Assembly (NCBI RefSeq): GCF_000308755.1
Contig: NZ_BAGF01000049.1
Location: 1 to 64,000 of the forward strand
Direction of reading: 5' to 3'
Length of the DNA stretch: 64,000 nt
Source of the DNA: Nocardia pneumoniae NBRC 100136
Lineage (GTDB): Bacteria; Actinomycetota; Actinomycetes; Mycobacteriales; Mycobacteriaceae
This document shows positions 17,398-26,272 of this stretch, piece by piece. Position 1 is the stretch's first letter, and each line of letters opens with the position of its first letter. The notes beneath the pieces were generated by a model that had not been told where the DNA came from, did not search any database, and saw nothing but the letters and a program-made list of their open reading frames with translations. The translations under genes and the position numbers were made by a program.

Positions 17398-19511
17398 CCG
17401 CCCCGATCCGCGTCGTCCTCGCCCGGCCCCGCCTTGTGCTCGCGATCGTGGCCGGAGTGATGCTGCTGGCCGGTCTGGTCGGACTCGGCGCGTCCGACAA
17501 AGTCACCGCGGCCGGATTCGTCGATCCCGGCAGCGAGTCGGCCCGAGTGGACGAGTTGGTGAGCGAGCATTTCGGCCCGCAGAATCCCGACGTGGTCGTG
17601 CGGTACACGGCACCGGAGGGACAGACGGTCGACGATATCGGCGCCCGCGTCCAAGAGACGCTGGCCCGGATCGACCCCGCCATGCTGCAACGACCGATCG
17701 AAACCTACTGGAACGCGGGGTTCGCTCGAAAGCAGTTCCTGCGGTCGGCGGACAATCGGCACGCTCTCGCGGTGGTGTACCTGGCCGGTGACGCCAACCA
17801 GCGCGTCAGCGCGTACCCGGATATCGAGCCCAAGCTCCGGGTTCCGGGTATCGCGACCGATCTGTCCGGCTACAGCGCGATCTCCACCGAGATCAACGAG
17901 CAGTCCCAGCACGATCTGCTCCGGGCCGAATCGCTCTCGCTCCCGCTGACGCTGGCGATCCTGGTCGCGGTGTTCGGCGGGTTCATCGCCGCGTCCTTCC
18001 CGGTGGTGGTCGGCGGCTTGACGGTGCTCGGCGCGATGGGCGCGATCCGCGTGCTGGCCGAGGTGACCGAGGTGAGCACGTTCGCCGTGAACGTCGCCTC
18101 GCTGCTCGGTCTGGGCATGGCCATCGACTACGGGTTGTTCCTGGTCACCCGATTCCGCGAGGAGGTCGCCGCCGGGCACGAGCTGAAAACCGCGATCACC
18201 CGCACCTACGCCACGGCCGGTCGCACGGTCGCGTTCTCGGCATTGCTGCTGATCTGCGCGTTCGCGGGCACGTTCGTCTTCCCGCAGGCGGTGCTGCGAT
18301 CACTCGGCATCGGTGCGATCACGGCGGTGGGGCTGGCCGCAGCGCTCTCGCTCACCGTGCTGCCGGCGCTGCTGGCGCTGTTCGGCTCGCGCATCGGCAG
18401 CGCGCGGGCCACCGATCGCGCCGAGCGGTTCTGGGGCCGCCTGGTCGACCGCGTGCTGCGGCGGCCGGGTCTGGTGACCGTGGTCGTCGGCGCGGTTCTG
18501 CTCGTGCTCGCGGCTCCGCTGTCCGGATTGCGGCTCGGCGACATCGATCATCGCGCGCTGCCCGAGGGCAACGAGATGCGCACTGTCGTCGAGGAACTCA
18601 CCGCGCAGTTCCCCGCGGCGGGTAGCGGGGTGACCGCCGTCCTGCACGGAGAGGACGGGCCACCGCAATCGGCCGCCGTCGACGCGGCCGCGGCCGCGCT
18701 CGGCAAAGCCGAGGGTGTCCGGCAGGTGGTGCAAGTGGGTCGCGCGGAGGACTTCGTGGTGTTCCACGCGTTCCTCAACAGCACCGACCGCACCGAAGAA
18801 GCGGGTGCGACCGTGCGCGGCATGCGCGCACTGACTCCCCCGGACGGCACAGACATCTGGATCGGCGGCGACACGGCGGCCACCGTGGACAGTGTGCGTT
18901 CGATCGTCGCGCGGATGCCGTGGATGATCCTCGTCATGGTGACCGCGACGATGGTCCTGCTGTTCGCGGCATTCCGCTCGATCGTGCTGCCACTCAAAGC
19001 CGTCGCCATGGCGTTCCTGAGTCTGGCTGCCACGTTCGGCGTGCTCGCCTGGATCTTCTGCGGCGGACACCTGGCCGGTGTGCTCGGCGTCAGCACCGGA
19101 ACGATCACCGCGGGCATGCTGGTGCTGATCCTCGCCGTGGTCTTCGGTCTCTCCACCGACTACGAGGTATTCCTGCTCTCACGCATGGTCGAGGCACACG
19201 ACGCGGGCGCCGACACCGCCGCGTCGGTACGCCTCGGCACGGTCAAGACCGCGCGCGTCATCACCGCAGCAGCCACCCTGCTGGTGATCGTCACCGGAGC
19301 GTTCACCCTGTCACCGCTCGGCCCGATGCGGTTCCTCGGCCTCGGAATGATCATCGCCCTGGTCGTGGACGCCACCCTCGTACGGATGCTCCTGGTCCCC
19401 GCACTGGTCCAGCTGATGGGCCCGGCGAACTGGTGGTCGCCACGCCGCCGCCGTCGCCTCGTCCCGGCCACCGTCGACCGGATCGAGGAGAAGACCCCGA
19501 CCACGGCGTGA
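17394..19511 (+). CDS. MmpL-family (RND) lipid transporter
   Basis: The 705-residue membrane protein has the two-fold MMPL layout: TM1 at the N-terminus, an extracellular loop, a TM bundle, then a repeat of the same. The proton-relay Asp-Tyr pairs are visible in LGMAIDYGLFLVTRFREE and FGLSTDYEVFLLSRM. It is shorter than the large mycobacterial MmpLs (about 950) and more like the actinorhodin-type exporters. It overlaps the acyltransferase gene and is the last gene before a strong hairpin, so it probably exports the lactone product. Bases 18591-18659 recur as a decayed copy at 31206-31275. Confidence 0.9.
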   Translation: MTAPIRVVLARPRLVLAIVAGVMLLAGLVGLGASDKVTAAGFVDPGSESARVDELVSEHFGPQNPDVVVRYTAPEGQTVDDIGARVQETLARIDPAMLQRPIETYWNAGFARKQFLRSADNRHALAVVYLAGDANQRVSAYPDIEPKLRVPGIATDLSGYSAISTEINEQSQHDLLRAESLSLPLTLAILVAVFGGFIAASFPVVVGGLTVLGAMGAIRVLAEVTEVSTFAVNVASLLGLGMAIDYGLFLVTRFREEVAAGHELKTAITRTYATAGRTVAFSALLLICAFAGTFVFPQAVLRSLGIGAITAVGLAAALSLTVLPALLALFGSRIGSARATDRAERFWGRLVDRVLRRPGLVTVVVGAVLLVLAAPLSGLRLGDIDHRALPEGNEMRTVVEELTAQFPAAGSGVTAVLHGEDGPPQSAAVDAAAAALGKAEGVRQVVQVGRAEDFVVFHAFLNSTDRTEEAGATVRGMRALTPPDGTDIWIGGDTAATVDSVRSIVARMPWMILVMVTATMVLLFAAFRSIVLPLKAVAMAFLSLAATFGVLAWIFCGGHLAGVLGVSTGTITAGMLVLILAVVFGLSTDYEVFLLSRMVEAHDAGADTAASVRLGTVKTARVITAAATLLVIVTGAFTLSPLGPMRFLGLGMIIALVVDATLVRMLLVPALVQLMGPANWWSPRRRRRLVPATVDRIEEKTPTTA

Positions 19512-19517
19512 TCGAGG

Positions 19518-19548
19518 GCTGGTGGCCGCCGGCACGGCGGCCACCAGC
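19518..19548 (+). terminator. Terminator hairpin of the nlt operon
   Basis: A perfect 13-bp stem (19518-19530 with 19536-19548) closes a 5-base loop seven bases after the mmpL stop. There is no T-tract. It marks the end of the operon and the left border of the accessory island. Confidence 0.75.
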
Positions 19549-19565
19549 TCGGTGTCCGTGCGGAC

Positions 19566-19855
19566 ATGGCGGGAACCTACTCGAACCGGACCGAACTGCT
19601 CCGGCGCCTCTCCGAGCTGCGTAAACGCCTCCAGGAAAGCGGACGGCGACCCTCAACATCTCCGAAGAAGACGAGCATACGGCGGACCGAAGAAGCACTT
19701 GACGCCCGAGGAAACCGCTGAGATCGCGGCCAAGTGCGAGGCTGGCGCATCCATGGTGAAGCGGAAGGCCAAGGACCACACGGCCAAAGCACGCGATAGT
19801 GAGGGGTCTCCGAGACGCGGGCGTGACGATCCGGCGATGGGGCAGACATGTATTG
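19566..19855 (+). pseudogene. Decayed small HTH gene, copy A
   Basis: ATG 19566 opens MAGTYSNRTELLRRLSELRK and stops by TGA at 19719-19721. The ancestral reading continues in other frames as KKHLTPEETAEIAAKCEAGAS and later as GLRDAGVTIRRWG, so at least two frameshifts have broken it. The same protein pattern recurs at 24552-24865. The C-terminal part resembles the helix-turn-helix of serine recombinases/resolvases. The two copies lie on either side of the Hachiman genes as direct repeats. No catalytic recombinase domain is present, so this is a DNA-binding protein or a remnant of one. Confidence 0.65.
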
Positions 19856-19907
19856 CCAGCGACCGCCTGAACAGTGACCACAATCTCATGCCACAGCGAG
19901 TAGCTCC

Positions 19908-22900
19908 CTAAACTCGGAGGTCCGAAGGCCCCCTGTAACTCAGCTCAACAACATTCGTCGCGGAGGTGCCGGTGACAGTGAGCAAGCCGAGCCGACCCGG
20001 ATTTAGCGTCTCCTGAAGTAGGCCAGCAGGTTGTGCGTCAGGCGTCTCGAGGAGCGTTCCGCCGTCCGGGAGTGAAACTGCGCGGTATGGAAGTCCGCTG
20101 TTCGGCTCATGGCCGTCGAGCCACGCCACCTGCGCAGATTCGACTGTGTGTACCCACGGCTCACTACGGCCTGTACCGTCCCGGTTCGTAAACGAGATCC
20201 ACAGATCATGCGAAGGCAAAGTTGGCCAGTCATTGTCCTGCGCCAGCTGACGTACTTCATCAGACCGCAGCCACCCACGAAGTTCACCCATTGTCGTGAA
20301 GCGTGCCTCCGACGACGTAACCGCCGAAATCGCTCCTGACCGTGAGGAGAAGCCAGCTCGCATAAGCATCGCCGCTGACTTATTGAGAGTCCCTGCCTCA
20401 ACCGCAGCTACTGCATACCCCTCGGTTGGCGTGACTACTGTCGAGAAATCATTGAGACTATCCACTGCTGACACCTGCACCCGCACAGCCTCCATTGCCC
20501 ACGGCAACCGGTAGGCCAGCGAGTCTTCGATGAATTCAAGCACTTCGCCATCATCGTGAGGAGCGATTTCCGCCATAGGCTTGCCTCGCAACCAACCTTT
20601 CAAAACTTCCTGCCAGCCTATCGGGCGCTTCTGAGGCGCGAAAGGATAAATATTCAGAGCGATTGACGCGAATGAGGTGATCGCTTCGATCGCACTTTCT
20701 CCATCTCCTTCAACTATTCCCCGGTCGGCCAGGTATAAAAACTGCGTAAGCAGCGCTGAGTTTTCGGCCAGTTCGCGCCCGGTCGCAAGTCCGACACCCG
20801 CAAGAAAGAAACCGCGCCGTTGAGATGCGGTCGTGTGACTCCAGAGAAATCTTGCTCGTGCCGCCAATCCGGCCGCGAGAACCCGTTGCGCATTCTCGTG
20901 GCGATGCAACATACTCCGCGTCCACAGCGATGAGGCTAGCGCGGTATCGAGCGCCGACTCGATACTATTATCAGCACCAACATCCCCATCGCTCAACAGG
21001 CCAAATAGAGCACAATCCAGACTAGCCAACTGTGCCCGCCACTTACGTTCAGCAGCGCCGACATCTTCCTCGTTCGAGGAGGATACTTCCGGGAACTCCC
21101 AAGCCGTGTTACCACCGACGTATTCGATTAGAGTATCGATATCAACACTATCGCCCCCCAGCTTTTCTCGCATTCGAAGGAGAAGCGACTGCACCAGTCG
21201 GATGAGACCACTACGCATGTCGCGAAGCGCCCTGTCCTCGACAAGCTTCTTCCACTTCTCTCTAACATAGGGCCGAGCGTCATACATCGGATACAGCACA
21301 AGGCCAGCCGAATCGACGAACGCTCTCCCTGCGCGACCGACAATGTTACGAAACTCCGATGTTTCAATCACATTGCCGCTTCGCGAGATACTATGGAAAA
21401 TCAAACTGCTAGCGGACAAATTCAACCCTTGAGCAAGGGTTGGCGAGGAAACCGTAACCTTCAAGACCCCCTGCTGCAATAGCCTTTCGATCTCTTTTCT
21501 ATACGGTGACGGCAAAGAACCATGATGAATCGCGACGCCGAGCTTCAAACATTCAAGGATGGGGTGATCGCTACCGAACCACTCTTCGCCAATCGCGAGA
21601 GCCGCCTGCAAGCGCACGGAATCAGCACTGAACACACTCTCAAGTGCACCGCGCCGGTTGAGATCAACGATGCAATCCGCATAGGATTTGACCGACCTTT
21701 TTTCAGGACAGAAGATTAGGACGGTCTGACCATCCGCAACGAGCCGCCATGCCGCCGCTAGGCACAACTCCTTCTGATCTTTCGGGAATGGCTTCTTCCG
21801 CTTGCCAATCGGAGGAACGACGGCTGACAAGAACGTTGGCACAAATGGTTCCTCTCTCCCGACGGTAATGTTCAGCCGTGCATGATCTCGTTGCCAAATA
21901 ATCTCGCCGTATCTCAGCGTGGTGGGTCTCCACTGACTTGAGATCAACCCGTCAGGTCGATCATTCGTTAGCCAATCCACGAAATCTCGTACCTGGTCAC
22001 CATCGGGCAGGATCGCCGATAGACACACGATACGTCTGCTATCCGCATCGGAGCGACGCAGCAGTCGTTGCACTTGGACCTCGTATCGAACCTCACGCTC
22101 GTTCTCGCCGATCATGTGCCCCTCATCCAGCACAACGAGCCCGACGTCATCGAGTAGAGACGGATCATTGCGGAGCGCAAAGTCGAGTTTTTCCGGCGTG
22201 GCTACCACGATGTCACGGCCAGCGAGAATGTCCTGATCGACTTCACTGACTCCGGTTGTTCCGTAGAGGGAGGACACGGTACGCCCGAGTGGTACGAATG
22301 TGCGTTCCAGTGCCACTTCGGTCTGTGCCGAGAGAGCCCGAAGCGGAGTCACAAACACAACTCGCTTTCCCTCCGCAAGGGTAGCGAGGATGCAAATTTC
22401 TGCGATGCGTGTCTTCCCTGCGCTTGTCGGTAGCGAAAGAACAAGGCTCTCTTGCGTGTTCAGTACACGGGCCGCCGCTTCCAACTGAGACGGCCACAGG
22501 TCAATTTCTGACCGCCGGCGCCGGAACAACGACGCGATGAACATTGCGCGCAGCGACTGCCACCCGGTTCCTGCACCATCCAGCGGCCCGACTGGGAGCA
22601 CAGTGTGGAAGCTAGCCCGCCAGAGACCGCCGAGCAGGTGAATAGCAAGGCGATGACACCACCACTGGCGTACGAGATTCAAATCGCCAGCTGCGTTAAG
22701 CCCAGTTTGCAATCGACTGACGGCCTCATCAAGAAGTTCGGCCTCACCTCGCTCAAAAGCAAGCATCGCCACGCTCATTGCCCCGACGAATGCGTCCGTC
22801 AGCGCCATATCTACGACATCGATGACATCAGGAGCACGTTCATCCGGCGCGCCGCTGGTAGTCTCGGGCTCGAATACGTTCTGCAGCATCGAAAGGAGTC

Positions 22901-23408
22901 CTCCATCGGAGGCAGACTCAGTCCGACTACTTGTTATCAACGCCGAAAGCGTGTCGAGATCTCTCAGCATGAGAAGGACAAGACATTGTTCACCAAGAGT
23001 GATATCCGCCCGATCATGCGAGGAACTCAAAAGAGAGTAGGCCCGAGCAGAAAACAAGCCGAGGTGGTACGCGGCAGCAGCAACGACCCGATGAAATCCG
23101 CGGTCGTCATCGTGCGCCCCCCTCGCGATGACTGCCTCAATAGCGATAGCCGCATTTTCGAAGGCCTGCTGACCCAGCCCGCGATCACCATCCGCCTCAA
23201 GAAGCCGAATTCCATTACCAAGCAACGCATAGCCGTAGGACAGCAAATCGTAGCTAAGAAGAGGGTCCACCGCTGGCGCATTGGCCGGCAATTCACCATC
23301 ACGCCAGATCATCCCTCTGGCCTCACCGCGAGCAAGAAGTCTTCTGCGGAAACCCGGTGAAATCGCCTCGCGGATTACCGACTCAATTGTGGAGGCATCT
23401 TCAGGCAT
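19908..23408 (-). CDS. hamB: HamB-like helicase of a Hachiman anti-phage system
   Basis: This is a 1166-residue SF2 (Ski2-like) helicase. About 320 residues of helical N-terminal region precede the motor. The motor has Walker A LPTSAGKT near residue 330, DEGH near 430, CLSAI (motif III) near 465, SSPTLAQGLN (motif V) and NIVGRAGR (motif VI). The length and the DUF1837 gene immediately upstream match Hachiman, where the helicase senses or translocates on foreign or damaged DNA and controls the HamA nuclease. ATG 23408 overlaps the hamA stop by 8 bases; an in-frame ATG at 23426 lacks a ribosome site. Base composition is clearly less GC-rich than the neighbours, a sign of transfer. Confidence 0.82.
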   Translation of the reverse strand: MPEDASTIESVIREAISPGFRRRLLARGEARGMIWRDGELPANAPAVDPLLSYDLLSYGYALLGNGIRLLEADGDRGLGQQAFENAAIAIEAVIARGAHDDDRGFHRVVAAAAYHLGLFSARAYSLLSSSHDRADITLGEQCLVLLMLRDLDTLSALITSSRTESASDGGLLSMLQNVFEPETTSGAPDERAPDVIDVVDMALTDAFVGAMSVAMLAFERGEAELLDEAVSRLQTGLNAAGDLNLVRQWWCHRLAIHLLGGLWRASFHTVLPVGPLDGAGTGWQSLRAMFIASLFRRRRSEIDLWPSQLEAAARVLNTQESLVLSLPTSAGKTRIAEICILATLAEGKRVVFVTPLRALSAQTEVALERTFVPLGRTVSSLYGTTGVSEVDQDILAGRDIVVATPEKLDFALRNDPSLLDDVGLVVLDEGHMIGENEREVRYEVQVQRLLRRSDADSRRIVCLSAILPDGDQVRDFVDWLTNDRPDGLISSQWRPTTLRYGEIIWQRDHARLNITVGREEPFVPTFLSAVVPPIGKRKKPFPKDQKELCLAAAWRLVADGQTVLIFCPEKRSVKSYADCIVDLNRRGALESVFSADSVRLQAALAIGEEWFGSDHPILECLKLGVAIHHGSLPSPYRKEIERLLQQGVLKVTVSSPTLAQGLNLSASSLIFHSISRSGNVIETSEFRNIVGRAGRAFVDSAGLVLYPMYDARPYVREKWKKLVEDRALRDMRSGLIRLVQSLLLRMREKLGGDSVDIDTLIEYVGGNTAWEFPEVSSSNEEDVGAAERKWRAQLASLDCALFGLLSDGDVGADNSIESALDTALASSLWTRSMLHRHENAQRVLAAGLAARARFLWSHTTASQRRGFFLAGVGLATGRELAENSALLTQFLYLADRGIVEGDGESAIEAITSFASIALNIYPFAPQKRPIGWQEVLKGWLRGKPMAEIAPHDDGEVLEFIEDSLAYRLPWAMEAVRVQVSAVDSLNDFSTVVTPTEGYAVAAVEAGTLNKSAAMLMRAGFSSRSGAISAVTSSEARFTTMGELRGWLRSDEVRQLAQDNDWPTLPSHDLWISFTNRDGTGRSEPWVHTVESAQVAWLDGHEPNSGLPYRAVSLPDGGTLLETPDAQPAGLLQETLNPGRLGLLTVTGTSATNVVELSYRGPSDLRV

Positions 23409-24162
23409 CGGCGATGACCTTCGCATAGACGTCAGCTATGAACTGCTGATGATTTGGAACTTGAAGCCCTACTGCATAACGCCGAACACCTTCATCATAG
23501 GCCTTGGTATTGTTTCGCAGGGCGGCCCGAGGGTCGTTTTCAGTGAAGGTAAATAGCAGCTGCACAACCTGATCCTCGCCGATTCCGTGGGCGAGTAGAG
23601 CAGCGTCTATCAACCTCGCCAGATCGTCTTCACCTTGGTCGTAAAGCCGATCCGCGACGAACTCCAAAGCGTGAGGAGATGGCCGACCGTCATCACCTCG
23701 CAGTGCCTCGTCTGCCTCCGCAACTGTTGTGGAAGATAGCCGCAACCGGCTCTTGATCTCCCCCTTTAGGAATTCAATCGTTCCAGATATGGGCGTACGA
23801 ATCCCGACGATGTCATCCCCCCGCATAGCCATGTTTGGGTGATCCTTCCACCGAAAGCGCGCGATCGCTCGATATCCAAGCTCCTGTTCGGCGTACTGCA
23901 CCCCGAGGATCTCCCCCACGTCGCCGGATCGAGCCTTCATATCTGTTGGCAGCTTGTTTCTGAGGTACTTCGCGGCAGCTGGTCTACCCAAAGTCTCCAG
24001 GATCCCCGCGATCCGACTCGGCGAAGCATACCGTTCTGGTAGGACTCCAGCCGCCCATACGATGCCCGTCGCTGCACCGCTGGCCGACGCGGCCATGTGG
24101 ACTACCCGATGCTCCCCGACCGCCTCATGGACCGGTGGCGCCCACGAACCGATAGCAACCAT
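23401..24162 (-). CDS. hamA: HamA-like DUF1837 nuclease of a Hachiman system
   Basis: The 253-residue protein fits the DUF1837 effector of Hachiman. Its core resembles a PD-(D/E)xK nuclease: GDVGE at residues 80-84, RGDDIVG at 114-120 (acidic residue Asp116 or Asp117) and KGEIKSR at 133-139, giving the ExK pair Glu135/Lys137. GGGAGGA precedes the ATG. It comes first in a two-gene operon and overlaps the helicase, the canonical hamA-hamB order. The family is thought to cleave DNA and abort infection when released by HamB. I identified it by motif and context, so a search against DUF1837 would be the direct check. Confidence 0.78.
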   Translation of the reverse strand: MVAIGSWAPPVHEAVGEHRVVHMAASASGAATGIVWAAGVLPERYASPSRIAGILETLGRPAAAKYLRNKLPTDMKARSGDVGEILGVQYAEQELGYRAIARFRWKDHPNMAMRGDDIVGIRTPISGTIEFLKGEIKSRLRLSSTTVAEADEALRGDDGRPSPHALEFVADRLYDQGEDDLARLIDAALLAHGIGEDQVVQLLFTFTENDPRAALRNNTKAYDEGVRRYAVGLQVPNHQQFIADVYAKVIADA

Positions 24163-24551
24163 GCCGTGATCCTCCCAGAAGGCTCGCTACGGCAATCATC
24201 CAGGCTCCCACTAGGCCACGGCGGATCTGGCCACTGAAGTTACTCTGCCGTAAGGAATTTCACGCGAGCCAAGGCCGCACGAAGCACGGGTTTAAGGGCG
24301 ATGCCCGCATCGTCGTATCGGAAGTGCCCAGCCTGCTCCCTTTGCGACGGCCAGCCTGGACTGCCGGCCACGCTGACTCCAGTTCAAACAGCCATTTGCC
24401 TATCTGCGCGCTATGACCGGAACCAGCCGGAACTTCCATCGTGTGATCATCGGTGCGATCCAGCCGCTAGAAAGCACCCGACGCAAAAGGTGGCCTCACC
24501 CTTGCCGTTGCCCCAAAGGACCTCAGCTCAAGTAGGACCACCCTCGTGGAC
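24163..24551. other. Gap upstream of hamA with no recognised gene
   Basis: These 389 bases hold the hamA ribosome site and presumably its promoter on the minus strand. No reading frame here has a ribosome site with a plausible protein. No repeat, tRNA or attachment site stands out. Confidence 0.4.
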
Positions 24552-24865
24552 ATGGCGGGAACTTACTCGAACCGGACCGATCTACTCGAAGAGTTCGCTG
24601 AGCTGCACCAACGCATCGATCAAATCGGACCGCGCAGAGTACGGCCGTCGCAGTCACATCGTCAGGCGGTCGCAAGAAGCATCTGACGCCGGAGGAAGCA
24701 GCCGAGATTGTCACCAAGTACGAAGCCGGAAACTCAATGGCTCAGCTAAAGGTGGAGCATCACATGGCCAAGCGGACGATGGCGAAGGTGCTTCGGGAGG
24801 CGGGGGTGGAGATCAGGCCAAGAGGCCTACAGCGGAGGTCTTTAAATCGGGGGCGATCAGTTTGA
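24552..24865 (+). pseudogene. Decayed small HTH gene, copy B
   Basis: ATG 24552 opens MAGTYSNRTDLLEEFAELHQ but stops at 24684-24686. In the next frame the protein resumes as KKHLTPEEAAEIVTKYEAGN and continues through AKRTMAKVLREAGVEIRPRG to a TGA at 24863-24865. One indel near 24640-24665 is enough to explain the break, so this copy is better preserved than copy A at 19566. The first 33 bases around the ATG differ from copy A at only one position. The C-terminal half looks like a resolvase-type helix-turn-helix. Confidence 0.68.
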
Positions 24866-24879
24866 TGGCTATGAACGTA

Positions 24880-25749
24880 TTAGTAGTATGCAGGAAAGTG
24901 TCCATTGAAAAGCTGATCCCAATAGTAGAAGGCTGTCCGGTTATCTCCCTTCTTATTTGCCTCAAGAGCATTCCTTGCTCTGGTGGCGGCCGTCTGCAAT
25001 TTCGACAGAGCCTCGGTCCTTTTCGCATCGCTTGAGCATGGTTCAATGCGACCTGTCGACCCGGTCGGATCGTTCATCGCCGCCAGGCCGCCATCGCTCA
25101 ACTCTTCCAAGAAGAAGGCAAGATCGTACGCATACACGACCGTCGTCTGTCCAGAGATATACTTGGCTGCTCTCATCTCTAAGTAAAATGAGGAAATCGG
25201 TACGTCGCGGTAATACTTCCAAGCCTTGATGAGACGCGCGAAGGATTTCGCGTACCCTTCCCCAGGCTTGGCGTTGCAGCTATTGACGTACTTGAGGTGC
25301 GACTCTGGCGTCGATTCGAGCCACTCGGTAGTGACTCCCGGGATGAGAAACTTCATCTCTCCTTCCCGGACATTCCCCTGAGCATAAGCCGGGATAACCT
25401 CACATGTTTCGTAGCCTGAGCCAAAGTTTACGACGACTGCCGGTCTGCGTACTTGGATTACCGTGTTCGGATACCGCTCTTTAAGCGTGTCTCTCACCGA
25501 GGTCAAAATACTAGAGGAATAGGCCGGTCGATCGGTCTTCAATGACACAAAGTAGTCGACGTCGCTGTAGCCCGATACTCCGGTCCCGTGGCTGAACGAT
25601 CCCGACTCGAACATGCGATACAGTCCGTAAGCTGAGTTAAGTTTCGAGTACAATGAGCTACGGTGTGATGCCGCCGCAGCTCTATTGGCATCAGTCGGTA
25701 CAAGCCAACTGAGAAAATTTTCGAAGGCCTCTGTCGAATCAGTCGCCAT
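24880..25749 (-). CDS. CD-NTase (SMODS-type cyclic oligonucleotide synthase) of a CBASS-like system
   Basis: The 289-residue nucleotidyltransferase has the polymerase-beta-like signature GSFSHGTGVSGYSDVDYFV: Gly50-Ser51, then Asp63 and Asp65, with a third acidic residue probably Glu117 in CEVIPAY. This is the CD-NTase pattern. These enzymes make cyclic di- or trinucleotides on phage infection, which activate an effector. ATG 25749 follows GGAGGGGAAG and overlaps the stop of the SLATT gene by 11 bases, so enzyme and effector are co-translated. An upstream in-frame start at 25788 lies inside the SLATT gene and was rejected. GC content is low for this genome. Confidence 0.78.
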   Translation of the reverse strand: MATDSTEAFENFLSWLVPTDANRAAAASHRSSLYSKLNSAYGLYRMFESGSFSHGTGVSGYSDVDYFVSLKTDRPAYSSSILTSVRDTLKERYPNTVIQVRRPAVVVNFGSGYETCEVIPAYAQGNVREGEMKFLIPGVTTEWLESTPESHLKYVNSCNAKPGEGYAKSFARLIKAWKYYRDVPISSFYLEMRAAKYISGQTTVVYAYDLAFFLEELSDGGLAAMNDPTGSTGRIEPCSSDAKRTEALSKLQTAATRARNALEANKKGDNRTAFYYWDQLFNGHFPAYY

Positions 25750-26272
25750 TCTTCCCCTCCTCCTCATCGATTGCATAGGTTTGGCCACCGCCAGATATGT
25801 TGCGACCGGCTCGCCGGTACGCGAACCGGGATGGAATATCTGCGGTCTTATTGATCTCGTCTCGTCGTGCAGTCAGCTCAGCCAGTTGTGCACGCGCTTC
25901 ATCGAAGAGCAGCACGGGCAAGTCGATTTCGCGGCGCTGCCGTGCCGCTGTTTGCACCTCAAGGTAGGCGTTGGCCGCACTGTGGGCTTGCTGAGTTCGA
26001 CGATTGCCGTTCAGAAGCGTTACAAGAGCACTGAGGCCGGCTGATCCAAGCGCGAGATAGGCGGCGACGATGCGGTTGGCGGCATCGGCGAGACCAGTTG
26101 CACCCGAAACCGCCGCCAGAAGAGCTGCGGGAATTCCCACAAGTAGATTAATACTCCGCCATAACTTTGCTTGTTCAAACTGCCCCTGCGCACTGTACAT
26201 TGCGCTTTCTTCCAGCCTGTCAAGCTCTTGCTTTATGGCTTCCTTCGAACGCAGATCCTCTGATTCGCTCAT
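25739..26272 (-). CDS. SLATT-type two-TM effector of a CBASS-like system
   Basis: The 177-residue protein has an N-terminal helix, two predicted transmembrane segments (about residues 41-61 and 67-88) and a long C-terminal helical region (about 90-145). This is the layout of SLATT domains, which associate with SMODS nucleotidyltransferases. In such pairs the membrane protein is thought to open pores or depolarise the membrane when it senses the cyclic nucleotide, killing the infected cell. It is the first gene, with the CD-NTase overlapping its end. Assignment is by topology and partner; no catalytic motif exists to confirm it. Confidence 0.72.
   Translation of the reverse strand: MSESEDLRSKEAIKQELDRLEESAMYSAQGQFEQAKLWRSINLLVGIPAALLAAVSGATGLADAANRIVAAYLALGSAGLSALVTLLNGNRRTQQAHSAANAYLEVQTAARQRREIDLPVLLFDEARAQLAELTARRDEINKTADIPSRFAYRRAGRNISGGGQTYAIDEEEGKNGD

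Noticed and set aside
22605..23360. A 251-codon plus-strand frame opposite hamB
   Set aside because: It lacks a ribosome site and any motif, and hamB continues intact through the region.
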